Positions 32,505-42,383 of a stretch of DNA of 54,401 nucleotides are shown one piece after another. The stretch lies in NCBI GenBank assembly GCA_028692875.1, contig JAQUWL010000014.1, positions 1-54,401 on the forward strand, written 5' to 3'. Position 1 is the stretch's first letter. Every line of letters begins with the position of its first letter. A model generated the notes under the pieces. It did no database searches and was not told the origin of the DNA. It saw only the letters and a list, made by a program, of their open reading frames with translations. This DNA is from Sulfurospirillaceae bacterium. GTDB taxonomy: Bacteria > Campylobacterota > Campylobacteria > Campylobacterales > Sulfurospirillaceae. A program made the translations under genes and the position numbers.

Positions 32505-35426
32505 CTATTTTTTCACTTTCGTTTTTAGATACGCCAATACTGTTGCTAAAATATCATCATCATCTTTACTTCTAGCGCTAAGCAACTCTTTTTTTTCATC
32601 ACTGTATTTGACTGTTATATTCTGAGCATAGTTAGAAATAAGCACGACTTTGCAATAAGTAGCTAAAATTTTTATGGTAATAATCTGCAAAAATTGTTTT
32701 GTGATGGCATCTATCTTGCCAAATCTATCTATCATTTCCTCTTCTATTTCAAGCACTTCAAGAACATTTGCACACTTGCTCAATCTTCGATATAGCTCTA
32801 GGCGAATCCTATCCTCGTGGATATAATCGCTTGATATATAAGCACTCACACTCAATTTTATATCAACCTCTTTGCTCTGAACAGGCAGTTTATTGAGAAG
32901 TTTATTGATGGCATCTTCAAGCATTTTAAGATACAAAGAGTATCCGATATTTTTGATATGCCCACTTTGAGCTTCACCTATAAGATTTCCTCCACCTCGT
33001 ATCTCCAAATCATGATATGCCAAAACGCTACCACTTCCCAAATAGGAGTTAGACTCAAGCGCTATAAGTCTCTTTTTTGCCTGCTCACTTAGAGCGGATT
33101 TATCCTCTACTAGAAAATAACAATATCCCCTTCTTTTTGACCTTCCAACCCTTCCTCTAAGCTGGTGCAAATCCGCCATCCCAAAATAATCAGACGCATC
33201 TACAATAATGGTATTTACATTTGGTATATGAATTCCTGATTCGATAATAGAAGTGCTTAAGAGCACATCGTATTTTCCATCTTCAAAATTTTTCATCTCT
33301 TTTTCTGTAAAAATAGCACTAACGTGCGAGTGCAATACTAACACTCTCAAAGAAGGCACCATTGCAAGTAGTTCTTTTTTTCGATTTTCAATACTTGCGA
33401 TGCGGTTATGAACAAAAAAGACCTGTCCTCCTCGTCTTATTTCTCGCAAAATAGCCTCTTTAATCGTCTTTTCATCCTGCTCTTTAACAAATGTACGAAC
33501 ATCTTCTCTCTCGCTAGGAGGCGTAAGCAACTGCGAATATTGCTTGATGGAGCTAAGTGCCATATTGAGGCTTCTTGGAATCGGGGTGGCACTCATGGAT
33601 AAAATATGGACATTTTCTCGCATGCTTTTTAATTTTTCTTTTTGTTTCACGCCAAACTTATGCTCTTCATCAATAACAATCAATGCTACATTTTTAAGCG
33701 TAGCATCAAACAAAGCATGTGTTCCAACACAAACTTGAACAGAGCCGTCCTTAAGCCCCTCAAGAGTCTCATCTTTTTGTTTAGAAGATGTAAATCTATC
33801 TAGTTGCGCTACATGTATACCATATGGCTTGAGTCTACTTCTAAGACTTTTAAAATGCTGAGAGCAAAGTAGTGTAGTAGGCGCTACAAAAATGGCTTGA
33901 TAGCCACTTTTTACCACTGCAAAAATAGCATTCATTGCTACTTCTGTTTTACCAAATCCAACATCGCCACTCAAGAGCCTGTCCATCATTTTTTGACTCT
34001 TAAAGTCTTCCACGATAGCCTTAATAACATCACTTTGGTCTTGAGTATACTCAAATCCTGCGTCATTTTGAAAAAGTTTCAACGACTCATTTGAAACACT
34101 AATAGGCAGAGATACAACCATCTCTCGCTTAGCAGCAGTTGCGACTATCTCGCTTGCAACCTCAAGCAGTTTTTCACTAGCTTTGGCTTTTAATTTTTGA
34201 AAACTTCCCTTTCCAAGCCTATCAACAACCGCCAAACTTCCGCTCTCGCCGATATATCGGTCTATAACATCAAGATTTTCAACAGGCAATAAAAGCCTAT
34301 CATCTCCTTGATACTCAATAACCACAAAATCTTTCATTGCACCCAAAACAGAGGTGTTTATAAGCCCCTTAAATATGCCTACACCATAGTTTTCATGCAC
34401 CACATAATCGCCACTTTTAAGCTCGTCCAAAACCATATTTGGAAGTTTTCTTCTCTTTTTTTGTAACGGTTTATTTAAAGATACAAAAACCTCTTCGCTA
34501 GAGGCTATATTTACAATCAAATCACTTTTAACAAAACAAGGGCTGAAAGATTCTAAGTTTTCTTGTCTTAGCAAAACCTCATCTTTGGCTAATATGCGTA
34601 TCTTTTTGTGTTTGTTAAAATTTAAAAATGAGTCTACATGTAAGGTTTCAATGGGCTTAAATCGCGAAGCCAAAGGCAACTTTTTTAACCCTCTAAATGG
34701 CTCCAAAAGATTCTTTTCTATCGAATCTATCTCGTCTATTTCACTCAAGGCAGTTTCATTAATGATGCACGAAAATTCTTTAATATAACAGTTTGCTCTA
34801 TCTTTTAATGCCCAAAGTCCGAGCGAATGCATACTCTTCATAAAACTATCGCTAGGAATAAGAGCTATCTTTTTTTCCATCTCTTCATAAAGTGCCTTAT
34901 CAAGTCCAAATAGTGCTGGCTTGATAACAACAAACTCTTTTTCTTCAGGAAAACTCTTTTGAGTCTCACACTGAAAAAATCTAATGCTCTCAATCTCATC
35001 GCCAAAAAGAGATATTCTCACAGGATTTTCAAAATCTATCGGAAAAATATCTACAATATCGCCCCTAAAAGATATTTCTGACTTACCTTGCACTACATCT
35101 ACAACTTGATAGCCCCAATAAAACATCTCTTCTTTAAAAGCATTGAGATTAAGTATATCACCAAAAGAGAGTTTTATTTGTTTGAAAAATTCCTTTGGAA
35201 GAAGTGGCGTAAAGAGAGTTCTTAATGGAGATATAACTACTTTTTTGGGAGATTGGTCTGCGTAAAAACGCCCTAAAACAGTTATTAAATCTATAAGTTC
35301 ATCTGAAAAAGGGAGCAAATCATCGCCATAAACCGCCCTAAAATCTGGCAATACATAGCTCTTTCTACCCGATAAATTTATAGCGTGAGAGGCTAAAAAA
35401 GCCTCCTTGTCGTTTGCAACACACAA
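32505..35426 (-). CDS. mfd: Transcription-repair coupling factor
   Basis: It removes stalled RNA polymerase and recruits UvrA. Given here from a TTG at 35426 (973 residues). It has the UvrB-like beginning [13 protein letters not shown], the CarD-like polymerase-interaction domain (GDYVVHENYGVGIFKG), Walker A GDVGFGKTEVA, VIDEEHKFGVKQKEKL, SATPIPRSL and LRGRVGRSKRRGYCY, and the C-terminal TRCF domain. The TTG has no ribosome site, and the same frame stays open 18 more codons to just after the ccmA stop codon; the real start may be CTG at 35480, 7 bases after AAAGGA (see findings). Protein lengths near 990 are usual in this phylum. Confidence 0.95.
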   Translation of the reverse strand: MCVANDKEAFLASHAINLSGRKSYVLPDFRAVYGDDLLPFSDELIDLITVLGRFYADQSPKKVVISPLRTLFTPLLPKEFFKQIKLSFGDILNLNAFKEEMFYWGYQVVDVVQGKSEISFRGDIVDIFPIDFENPVRISLFGDEIESIRFFQCETQKSFPEEKEFVVIKPALFGLDKALYEEMEKKIALIPSDSFMKSMHSLGLWALKDRANCYIKEFSCIINETALSEIDEIDSIEKNLLEPFRGLKKLPLASRFKPIETLHVDSFLNFNKHKKIRILAKDEVLLRQENLESFSPCFVKSDLIVNIASSEEVFVSLNKPLQKKRRKLPNMVLDELKSGDYVVHENYGVGIFKGLINTSVLGAMKDFVVIEYQGDDRLLLPVENLDVIDRYIGESGSLAVVDRLGKGSFQKLKAKASEKLLEVASEIVATAAKREMVVSLPISVSNESLKLFQNDAGFEYTQDQSDVIKAIVEDFKSQKMMDRLLSGDVGFGKTEVAMNAIFAVVKSGYQAIFVAPTTLLCSQHFKSLRSRLKPYGIHVAQLDRFTSSKQKDETLEGLKDGSVQVCVGTHALFDATLKNVALIVIDEEHKFGVKQKEKLKSMRENVHILSMSATPIPRSLNMALSSIKQYSQLLTPPSEREDVRTFVKEQDEKTIKEAILREIRRGGQVFFVHNRIASIENRKKELLAMVPSLRVLVLHSHVSAIFTEKEMKNFEDGKYDVLLSTSIIESGIHIPNVNTIIVDASDYFGMADLHQLRGRVGRSKRRGYCYFLVEDKSALSEQAKKRLIALESNSYLGSGSVLAYHDLEIRGGGNLIGEAQSGHIKNIGYSLYLKMLEDAINKLLNKLPVQSKEVDIKLSVSAYISSDYIHEDRIRLELYRRLSKCANVLEVLEIEEEMIDRFGKIDAITKQFLQIITIKILATYCKVVLISNYAQNITVKYSDEKKELLSARSKDDDDILATVLAYLKTKVKK

Positions 35427-35483
35427 AAGGGAAACATCGTTTTTTTGAGCAAAAAACTCATAACAAGAGGCTTGTAACAGTAT

Positions 35484-35873
35484 CTAATCCTTTAACTCGA
35501 CTTGCTTAGGCTCAAATGTATCTGTTTTAATACGACTCTCACCCTCAAATACAGCTTTGGCTTCAACCACAAGCTCTCTGGAGATAACTTTACCCAAAAA
35601 TTTTCCACCCACAAGTATCTCTACATTATCACAATCTGCCTCGCCCTCAAAAAAGCCATTAACAATAAGCCTTTGGGAGTGGATAGCACCATATATCCTG
35701 CCTTGCTTGCCTATAGTTACAATGCTTTCAGATACTATTGTACCCTTTACTTCTCCGTCTACATGCAAACGAGACTTGCAATTAAAAACACCCTCTACTG
35801 TTGCACCTGAGGCAATGATAGTTGTCTCTGAAGAGGATACTGTCGGTTGATCATTTTTATTAAAGACTCCCAT
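35484..35873 (-). CDS. ccmA: Bactofilin CcmA (cell shape)
   Basis: A 129-residue bactofilin that forms filaments and, in H. pylori, helps place the peptidoglycan peptidases that make the cell helical. The repeated short beta segments are visible: IASGATVEGVFNCKSRLHVDGEVKGTI, SIVTIGKQGRIYGAIHSQRLIVNGFFEGEADCDNVEI. The start overlaps the M23 gene upstream by 79 bp, so translation is coupled. GGAG lies 11 bases before the ATG. The stop TAG is in the same frame as mfd. Confidence 0.92.
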   Translation of the reverse strand: MGVFNKNDQPTVSSSETTIIASGATVEGVFNCKSRLHVDGEVKGTIVSESIVTIGKQGRIYGAIHSQRLIVNGFFEGEADCDNVEILVGGKFLGKVISRELVVEAKAVFEGESRIKTDTFEPKQVELKD

Positions 35874-36718
35874 GTAACTCTTTTCTCCTTTTTAAATATT
35901 TCAGCAAAATTAGCACTACTCCAATTTAAAAAATTAATCGGATCCAGCGGTCTCGACACAAAGCGTATCTCATAATGCAAATGAGGACCTGTTGACATTC
36001 CGCTATTACCAGTATATGCGATAAGATCGCCTTTTTTAACAAACTGTGCCTCTTTTACCACCTCCTTAGAGGAGAGATGCGCAAATTGTGTTTGAAAACC
36101 AAAGTTGTGCCTAACAATAAGCATATTTCCAAAACCACTACCTTTGTGAAAACCAACATATTCCACCACTCCATCGGCTGGTGCATAAACGGGTGTATTT
36201 AACTTTGCCCTTAAATCTATACCTTTATGAAACTCTTTGCTTTTTAAAATTGGATTGATTCTCCATCCAAATTTTTCGCTTATTCCAATATCTTCTATTA
36301 CAAAACCATTGGGTATATTTTCAAAAAATTCCTTCTGCTGAGAAGCTGCCATCTCAATCTCATCAAGCCTAACTTCGATATTGTCCTCCTCAATAGGCTT
36401 AAGTCCTATCAACTCTTCCATATCGCTTACTTTTTCCTTAACACTCTCATAGTCTTGAGTTGTTTTAGCTATGGATATTTGTAAGTCTTGATTTATCTTT
36501 TCTAGCTTTTCCTGTTCTTTTAAGGCAACCTCTTTTTTATTCTCCAAAGCTGAAATATTATCTTTTAGAAAAGATATATACAATGCACCCAAAACAATAA
36601 CCAAAGCCACTCCAAGGGTAAAATACAAAATAAACTTCTTGATAATCTGATGCAATAAATAGTGCTTTGATCCATTAATATCAGATAGGGTAATCGTAAA
36701 CTTATTTTTCAAAACCAT
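35795..36718 (-). CDS. csd1: M23 peptidoglycan endopeptidase, Csd1/Csd2-like
   Basis: A 307-residue membrane-anchored LytM peptidase. One N-terminal helix (FILYFTLGVALVIVLGALYISF) is followed by a coiled-coil linker (about residues 55-105), then a LytM domain with FHKGIDL (zinc His and Asp), YTGNSGMSTGPHLHYE (HLH). All zinc ligands are present, so it should be active. In H. pylori two such genes (csd1, csd2) precede ccmA; here there is only one. The gene has an unusually close ribosome site (AGG directly before ATG), probably relying on coupling to folC, which it overlaps by 17 bp. Confidence 0.9.
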   Translation of the reverse strand: MVLKNKFTITLSDINGSKHYLLHQIIKKFILYFTLGVALVIVLGALYISFLKDNISALENKKEVALKEQEKLEKINQDLQISIAKTTQDYESVKEKVSDMEELIGLKPIEEDNIEVRLDEIEMAASQQKEFFENIPNGFVIEDIGISEKFGWRINPILKSKEFHKGIDLRAKLNTPVYAPADGVVEYVGFHKGSGFGNMLIVRHNFGFQTQFAHLSSKEVVKEAQFVKKGDLIAYTGNSGMSTGPHLHYEIRFVSRPLDPINFLNWSSANFAEIFKKEKRVTWESLIKMINRQYPLQRQLSLPQVQQ

Positions 36719-37856
36719 CCTTTAAAAATGCTTCAGCAACAGCAAAAGAGCCGAATACCAAATACGTTTCTTTTTTTTCTATTTTACTAAACAAACAGTA
36801 GTTCATCCCTAAAAGTTTCAAAACGGCAATTATATCCTCTTGTTGTGCTACTCTTTTTCCAACAATAGAAATAATCTGCACCTCTTTAACAATAGGTTTC
36901 AGGATGGACAAAATCTTCGCATAATCCTTGTCTTTAAAACTATTATATACTAAAATTACTTTTTTGCCCTCAAAATGTTTAGCTATTGCATATGCGGACA
37001 TCGGATTGTGTCCCACATCAAGAGTGACATTTGGAGCAATTGTTTGACATCTTCCTTTGATTTCAAGAGCTCTTAAAAACCTTATACTGTCTTTGAAGCC
37101 GAGCTTGCGAAATGCACACAAGGCTGTTGTTAGATTGTCTTTTAGAAAACTAGCATAATCACAACGCTTTACAATCTCATCAATCACTAAACAATCATTT
37201 TTATCCAAAAAGTTTTCCGCCAAAATAACACATTTGCCTAACTCATAAGCCTTTTTTTGAGCTATATCATAAACCTCCTGCTCGCATTGTTTTGCCAAAA
37301 CAAAATCGCTTTTTACACTGTTGATTTTTGTTGTAGCTATTGAGGCGATAGTGTTTCCCAAAAAATCCTGATGGTCATATCCGATAGGCGTTACCACAGA
37401 GAGAATTTTTTCAAAAACATTTGTAGCATCCCACTCTCCACCAAGACCCGCTTCAAGCACAACATAATCACACTTCTGGCAAAAAATAAGCATCGATAAA
37501 AGTGTTGTATATTCAAAATAAGAGAGTGTTTGTAAAAAAATTGGCGAAAGAGCATTTTGCAGTTTTTGATGAGCCAACTCCAAACTAACATCATCCACAT
37601 CAAAACCATCTATCCATACTCTCTCGTTAAAGTTTAAAATGTGCGGAGAGGTATAATGCCCTACATGTAGACCTTGCTCAAACAACATTTGAGCCAAAAA
37701 GCGCCCTGTCGTTCCCTTGCCATTAGTACCAACAATATGTATGATTTTGGGCAATTTGTATAAAGTTTTGATGCTCTCATACGCCAAAGGCATACGATTA
37801 TAGTCGATATCATCATAGTACAGAGGCTTTTCGTCTAAAAACTCAACTAATTTCAT
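36702..37856 (-). CDS. folC: Dihydrofolate/folylpolyglutamate synthase
   Basis: It adds glutamate to folates; in many bacteria it also makes dihydrofolate. From the ATG at 37856 it has 384 residues. The nucleotide-binding site IVGTNGKGTTGRFLAQML, the substrate loop YTSPHILNFNERVWIDG, EAGLGGEWDATN and LDVGHNPMSAYAIAKHF are typical Mur-ligase-like features. Longer starts would add unrelated residues overlapping the diguanylate cyclase. It overlaps that gene by 14 bp and the M23 gene by 17 bp. Confidence 0.94.
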   Translation of the reverse strand: MKLVEFLDEKPLYYDDIDYNRMPLAYESIKTLYKLPKIIHIVGTNGKGTTGRFLAQMLFEQGLHVGHYTSPHILNFNERVWIDGFDVDDVSLELAHQKLQNALSPIFLQTLSYFEYTTLLSMLIFCQKCDYVVLEAGLGGEWDATNVFEKILSVVTPIGYDHQDFLGNTIASIATTKINSVKSDFVLAKQCEQEVYDIAQKKAYELGKCVILAENFLDKNDCLVIDEIVKRCDYASFLKDNLTTALCAFRKLGFKDSIRFLRALEIKGRCQTIAPNVTLDVGHNPMSAYAIAKHFEGKKVILVYNSFKDKDYAKILSILKPIVKEVQIISIVGKRVAQQEDIIAVLKLLGMNYCLFSKIEKKETYLVFGSFAVAEAFLKDGFEK

Positions 37857-39402
37857 TTGGAGCAAAAGGGATAACTCTATTTCTGCCAGACTCTTTGGCT
37901 TTATACAACATTGCATCGGCTTGCGAAACAGCATCTTCCATGGAACCCACAAGAGAACGCTGAGAAACCCCACAACTCAAAGTTACGTTTATTCGCTCAT
38001 TTTTGTATAAAAATTTGTACTGCTCAACAATACCTCTAATTTTCTCAGCAAAATAGACACCTTGTTTTGTATCTACGCTTGGCAAAATAACCAAAAACTC
38101 TTCGCCACCATAACGTCCAACAAAATCAACTCTTCGGATATATTTTTTCAAAATTTTACCCACAGTTGAGAGTATAACATCGCCCGCTTCGTGACCATAT
38201 GTGTCGTTTACTATTTTGAAGTGGTCGATATCTAAAAAGCAAAGTGTATAGTCAAGCTTATAACGCATAAAGGCATCTTCTGCTCGTGCCAACTCATCCG
38301 AAAGTGCTCTTTTGGTAGCAACTTGCGTAAGATAATCCTCTTTGACTTCTTGTTTTGCCACTGTTAAAGCACTCTCAAGCTTTGCAACCTTCATATGAAG
38401 TTTTTTTATCGTCTCTTGATCGCTAACCATCTTTTCGCTCAAAGATTTTGTCTCATTCTCTAGCGAAGAGGCGATTTTAACAAGTTTTGTATGCATAGAC
38501 TCAAAGCTATCTTGAGAAAAATTTATATTTTGCAAATCCGCCTTAATGTCCCTAACTTGCTGATTGCTAAGATTGCTGTTATTTATAAGGTCTACGATTT
38601 TTTTATTTATCTCATCTAGTAACTTATCTAGCGTAGAAACTTTTTTTTGAACCTCCGCTTTATCAAGCTCTATTCGTTTGGCTATAAAATTTCTAATCTC
38701 TTTTTGAATTGCTTGAGAGCCTAAAGACTCTGGAGAATTTCTAAGCTCATAGCTAATATTTGCCAAATCATCATTCATACTAGAAGCAATAGAAGGTGCC
38801 AAAGAGGCGATAATCAAAGGTGCCAAAGAGGCGTACAATTCACTACTGTTGTCTTTATTTAGAAGCTTAATAATATCTCTTATCATAAGCTCCAAATCTT
38901 CTTTGTTGATCTGTCCATAAATGTCTAATTTTTTAAGATAACTATCATCATAACTAGAGATAAAATCAAACCATTTCTCCTTAATCAAATCAATGGATTG
39001 AATATTTTGGTGAAAATCAAGCCTCTCCAAAGATGCATGTGCAAGCTTTGAAGCTTTAGAATCATGAAGCAAGGAGATGGCCTGTAAAACTCTTTTTGAA
39101 AGAATCGCTAAAGAGTTTACCATCTTGATAGAATCGCCCTCGTTAATACGATTGAGCTTAGCAACAAAGAAGGAGAGAAGTTCATCTACGGATGAAATGT
39201 TAAATCTTTTAAGGTCAGCCAAGCTGTTCGGGTCAAGTTTTTTAACATACTTATCGACTTTTTGACAATCCTCAATAATAACACCTTTTTGCTTGGCAAC
39301 TTTACAAAAAACCTTGCTGTAATTGTCAGGCGTCAGGTTTAGATGCTCGGACTTTATAGTCTCTAAACTCTCTTTGATGATTTCATTAATCGTGCTTGCC
39401 AT
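37843..39402 (-). CDS. Diguanylate cyclase with large N-terminal region
   Basis: A 519-residue soluble protein with an intact C-terminal GGDEF domain (about 355-510): DYLTQVATKRALSDEL, FLDIDHFKIVNDTYGHEAGD, and GRYGGEEFLVILPS. The inhibitory I-site RRVD is 5 residues before GGEEF, so product inhibition is expected. The N-terminal 350 residues are helical, with a coiled-coil stretch before the cyclase, and contain a short tandem repeat (SLAPLIIA, SLAPSIAS). I do not recognise a sensory domain. Its place between lptE and folC in an envelope operon suggests that c-di-GMP output is co-expressed with cell-surface genes. Confidence 0.9.
   Translation of the reverse strand: MASTINEIIKESLETIKSEHLNLTPDNYSKVFCKVAKQKGVIIEDCQKVDKYVKKLDPNSLADLKRFNISSVDELLSFFVAKLNRINEGDSIKMVNSLAILSKRVLQAISLLHDSKASKLAHASLERLDFHQNIQSIDLIKEKWFDFISSYDDSYLKKLDIYGQINKEDLELMIRDIIKLLNKDNSSELYASLAPLIIASLAPSIASSMNDDLANISYELRNSPESLGSQAIQKEIRNFIAKRIELDKAEVQKKVSTLDKLLDEINKKIVDLINNSNLSNQQVRDIKADLQNINFSQDSFESMHTKLVKIASSLENETKSLSEKMVSDQETIKKLHMKVAKLESALTVAKQEVKEDYLTQVATKRALSDELARAEDAFMRYKLDYTLCFLDIDHFKIVNDTYGHEAGDVILSTVGKILKKYIRRVDFVGRYGGEEFLVILPSVDTKQGVYFAEKIRGIVEQYKFLYKNERINVTLSCGVSQRSLVGSMEDAVSQADAMLYKAKESGRNRVIPFAPNEIS
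38793..38833 (-). repeat. 24-bp in-frame tandem repeat in the diguanylate cyclase gene
   Basis: AAGGTGCCAAAGAGGCG occurs at 38793-38809 and 38817-38833, a 24-bp period that encodes eight residues (SLAP...A). It is likely a slipped-strand duplication and could change length in steps of eight residues. Confidence 0.65.
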
Positions 39403-39904
39403 TTTGCATTCCTCTTACAGCTATCTTAGAGATAAATTCATTAATTGCATCTTCCGAGGAGTATTTTATAGCATTAAATCGCTTAGAATCAGACACAACG
39501 CTATTGGCTTCTATTGGGAAGTCATATTCACCGCTAGTTAAAATTCTCTCGATTTTTCCATCTTTTTTCTCATATCTGATATTTAGATTTACAATTGTTT
39601 TATAGGCTATGATATAACCTTTGTTGTCGTATACAGTTGGAGAGAAAGAGATACCTCCAACAGAGACCAATATCTTAGAATCTGCCTTTTCCTCAGTTGT
39701 TAATTTTCCACCCAATCTGCTAACAATCGCTTCACTAATAGCATCTTTAATCAAAACAGTATTTTTTGGATCAAGCCTGCTGATAATAACTTCTGCATAG
39801 ATATTTTGCCCTAAAACTTCTCTTGCATACTGAGCTTTTGGCTTATATCCGCATCCCACAAACAACATACAGCAAGAAAGTGCTATCAGGACAAAACGTA
39901 TCAT
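39386..39904 (-). CDS. lptE: LPS assembly lipoprotein LptE
   Basis: An outer-membrane lipoprotein that plugs the LptD channel for LPS export. The 172 residues begin with a signal peptide and lipobox LFVGC followed by GYKPKAQYAREVLGQNIYAEVIISR, which is LptE-like. A mixed alpha/beta body (about 25-165) follows. The sequence is very divergent in this family, so much of the call comes from its place directly after leuS, as in H. pylori and C. jejuni. It overlaps the diguanylate cyclase by 17 bp. Confidence 0.87.
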   Translation of the reverse strand: MIRFVLIALSCCMLFVGCGYKPKAQYAREVLGQNIYAEVIISRLDPKNTVLIKDAISEAIVSRLGGKLTTEEKADSKILVSVGGISFSPTVYDNKGYIIAYKTIVNLNIRYEKKDGKIERILTSGEYDFPIEANSVVSDSKRFNAIKYSSEDAINEFISKIAVRGMQNGKHD

Positions 39905-39905
39905 C

Positions 39906-42356
39906 TTATTTAACCACCAAATTTATGAGTTTATTTGGAACATAAATCTCTTTGAGAAGTTCCGAGTTTTCAAGCCATTTAGCAACACTCTTCTTACCAG
40001 CTTCTAAAATCTCATCTTTTGAGGCCGATGAAGAGACTTCAACTTCTGCTCTTTTTTTACCATTTACGGTTACCGCAAGAATCATACTATCTTCTACAAA
40101 AACCTCATCCAAAATCTCGATATTTTTAAAATTACCACAACCAAATAGTTTATCACTCATTTCCCAGCAGATATGAGGAACAATAGGCTCTAAAATATTT
40201 AGCAATACAAAATAACCTTCACTCCAAACAGACTTATCTTCTTGGTCACTTAGAGCATTTAAAGCCTCCATGCACGAGGCGATCAGCGTATTAAAAGCAT
40301 AGACACCACCGACATAAGTTTCGTTTGACTTTTTAAGTGCCTCGTAGACTTTTTTACGAGCGTATTGAGACTCTTTTGATAAAACATTATGATTTATAGA
40401 AGGTATCTTTGTACGTGTAGAGGCATTTTCGCTCTTTTGTGCAAATTTTTTCAAAAATCTAAATGAACCCTCCACGGCACTATCGTTCCACTCAAGCTCT
40501 TTTTGAGGAGGAGCAGCAAAAAGGATAAACAGTCTTGCTGTATCCGCACCATATTTCTTGATAATCGCATCAGGATCAACAGTATTGCCTTTAGACTTAC
40601 TCATCTTTGAGCCATCTTTTAGCACCATGCCTTGTGTTAAAAGATTTGAAAATGGCTCATCGCATTTTACATATCCTAGATCTCTAAGTACTTTAGTAAA
40701 AAAACGCGAGTACAAAAGATGCAAGATAGCATGTTCGATGCCACCTACATATTGGTCAACACTCATCCAATAATCAGCACTTTTTTTATCAAAAGGAGCA
40801 TCATTCCACATAGAAGGGTCTGTAGTGTAGCGCAAAAAGTACCAGCTTGACTGAAAAAATGTGTCCATCGTATCCGTTTCACGGACTGCTTCGCCCTTAC
40901 ATGTAGGACATGTTGTATGCTTCCATGTGGGATGTTTGTCTAGTGGATTACCCTCGCCAGATATCTCAACATCATCTGGCAATGCAACAGGGAGATTTTC
41001 AAAACTCTCAGGCACAAGTCCACATTTTGGACAATGAATCATAGGAATCGGCGCACCCCAATAACGCTGACGGCTAATACCCCAATCACGAAGTTTGTAA
41101 TTTATAACTTTATTACCTAGCTTTTTATCTTCAAAATATTCAATTATCTTTTTTTGAGCACTTTTAGAATCAAGTCCACTAAACTCTCCAGAATTTACCA
41201 ATGTGCCATATTCTGTAGTGGCAACACTGCCATCAAATGGTGTTTGAGTTTCAATGCTTTGAACAATCTTCAAATCGTATTTTTGAGCAAACTCAAAATC
41301 TCTCTCATCATGTGCTGGAACCGCCATAACCGCACCACCACCATATTCAATCAATACAAAATTTGCCACCCAAACTGGCACTTTTTCGCCCGTTAGAGGG
41401 TGGATAACATCAAGCTCTAACGATAAGCCCTCTTTTGGTGCTTGTGCTCGCTCTCGTGAGCCTACACTTTGCATTTTTTTAATCTGAGCAATTTTATCAT
41501 CACTCAAAAGTTTATGTTCTACAAGATACTTAACAATGGCATGTTCAGGCGCAAGTGCTGTATAGCTAACTCCGTAAATGGTATCAGGGCGGGTTGTAAA
41601 AACCTTGTATTTATCAAATTTGTTATTGAGTTTTTGCTTTGATTCTTCACTCAATTCAAAATCAAACTCCAACCCTTCGCTTCTGCCTATCCAGTTTTCC
41701 TGCATTGTCAAAACCTGCTGTGGCCAACCCTCTTTAAGTTTTTCACAATCATCCAAAAGCTCTTGAGCATATTGAGTGATTTTGAGATAATAACTAGGCA
41801 TTAGACGCTGTTGCACAGGATTATCACATCGCCAACAACATCCCTCTTCTACTTGCTCATTGGCAAGAACTGTTTGACATGTATCACACCAATTTAGTGT
41901 TGCATTTTTTTGATAAACTAAGCCTTTTTGAAACATCTCTATAAAAATACGCTGTTCGTGCTTTGTGTAGAGTGAATCACTCGCTGCAAATTCTCGTGTT
42001 TTTGAAAAAGAGAGCCCCAAAGAAGATAGCTCTTTACGCATATAATCTATGTTTTCATATGTCCATTTTTTAGGATGAATGCCGTGTTTTATAGCCGCAT
42101 TTTCAGCTGGCATACCAAAACTATCCCAACCGATAGGATGAAGGACATTAAAATTTTGCTTACGATAATACCTAGCAATAGCGTCGCCTATCGTATAGTT
42201 ACGTACATGTCCCATGTGAATACGTCCGCTTGGGTAAGGGAACATACTTAAGATATATTTTTTCTGTTTTGAAAAATCCAAACTTGGTTCAAACGCCCTA
42301 TCTTCTTCCCAATGCGTTTGCCATTTTTTTTCTATTTCGCTTGGACAATATTCCAT
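39906..42356 (-). CDS. leuS: Leucyl-tRNA synthetase
   Basis: It charges tRNA-Leu. The 816 residues have the class I motifs [19 protein letters not shown] (HMGH) and [14 protein letters not shown] (KMSKS), the editing domain with [18 protein letters not shown], and zinc-type cysteines (CDTC, CWRCD; CPKCG, CPTC). Length and order are normal. It has a TACATGTA site in the zinc domain (40898). It lies 1 bp before lptE and 27 bp after the small membrane protein gene. Confidence 0.98.
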   Translation of the reverse strand: MEYCPSEIEKKWQTHWEEDRAFEPSLDFSKQKKYILSMFPYPSGRIHMGHVRNYTIGDAIARYYRKQNFNVLHPIGWDSFGMPAENAAIKHGIHPKKWTYENIDYMRKELSSLGLSFSKTREFAASDSLYTKHEQRIFIEMFQKGLVYQKNATLNWCDTCQTVLANEQVEEGCCWRCDNPVQQRLMPSYYLKITQYAQELLDDCEKLKEGWPQQVLTMQENWIGRSEGLEFDFELSEESKQKLNNKFDKYKVFTTRPDTIYGVSYTALAPEHAIVKYLVEHKLLSDDKIAQIKKMQSVGSRERAQAPKEGLSLELDVIHPLTGEKVPVWVANFVLIEYGGGAVMAVPAHDERDFEFAQKYDLKIVQSIETQTPFDGSVATTEYGTLVNSGEFSGLDSKSAQKKIIEYFEDKKLGNKVINYKLRDWGISRQRYWGAPIPMIHCPKCGLVPESFENLPVALPDDVEISGEGNPLDKHPTWKHTTCPTCKGEAVRETDTMDTFFQSSWYFLRYTTDPSMWNDAPFDKKSADYWMSVDQYVGGIEHAILHLLYSRFFTKVLRDLGYVKCDEPFSNLLTQGMVLKDGSKMSKSKGNTVDPDAIIKKYGADTARLFILFAAPPQKELEWNDSAVEGSFRFLKKFAQKSENASTRTKIPSINHNVLSKESQYARKKVYEALKKSNETYVGGVYAFNTLIASCMEALNALSDQEDKSVWSEGYFVLLNILEPIVPHICWEMSDKLFGCGNFKNIEILDEVFVEDSMILAVTVNGKKRAEVEVSSSASKDEILEAGKKSVAKWLENSELLKEIYVPNKLINLVVK

Positions 42357-42383
42357 AAAACTCTCCGTAAATTTTTCAAATAA

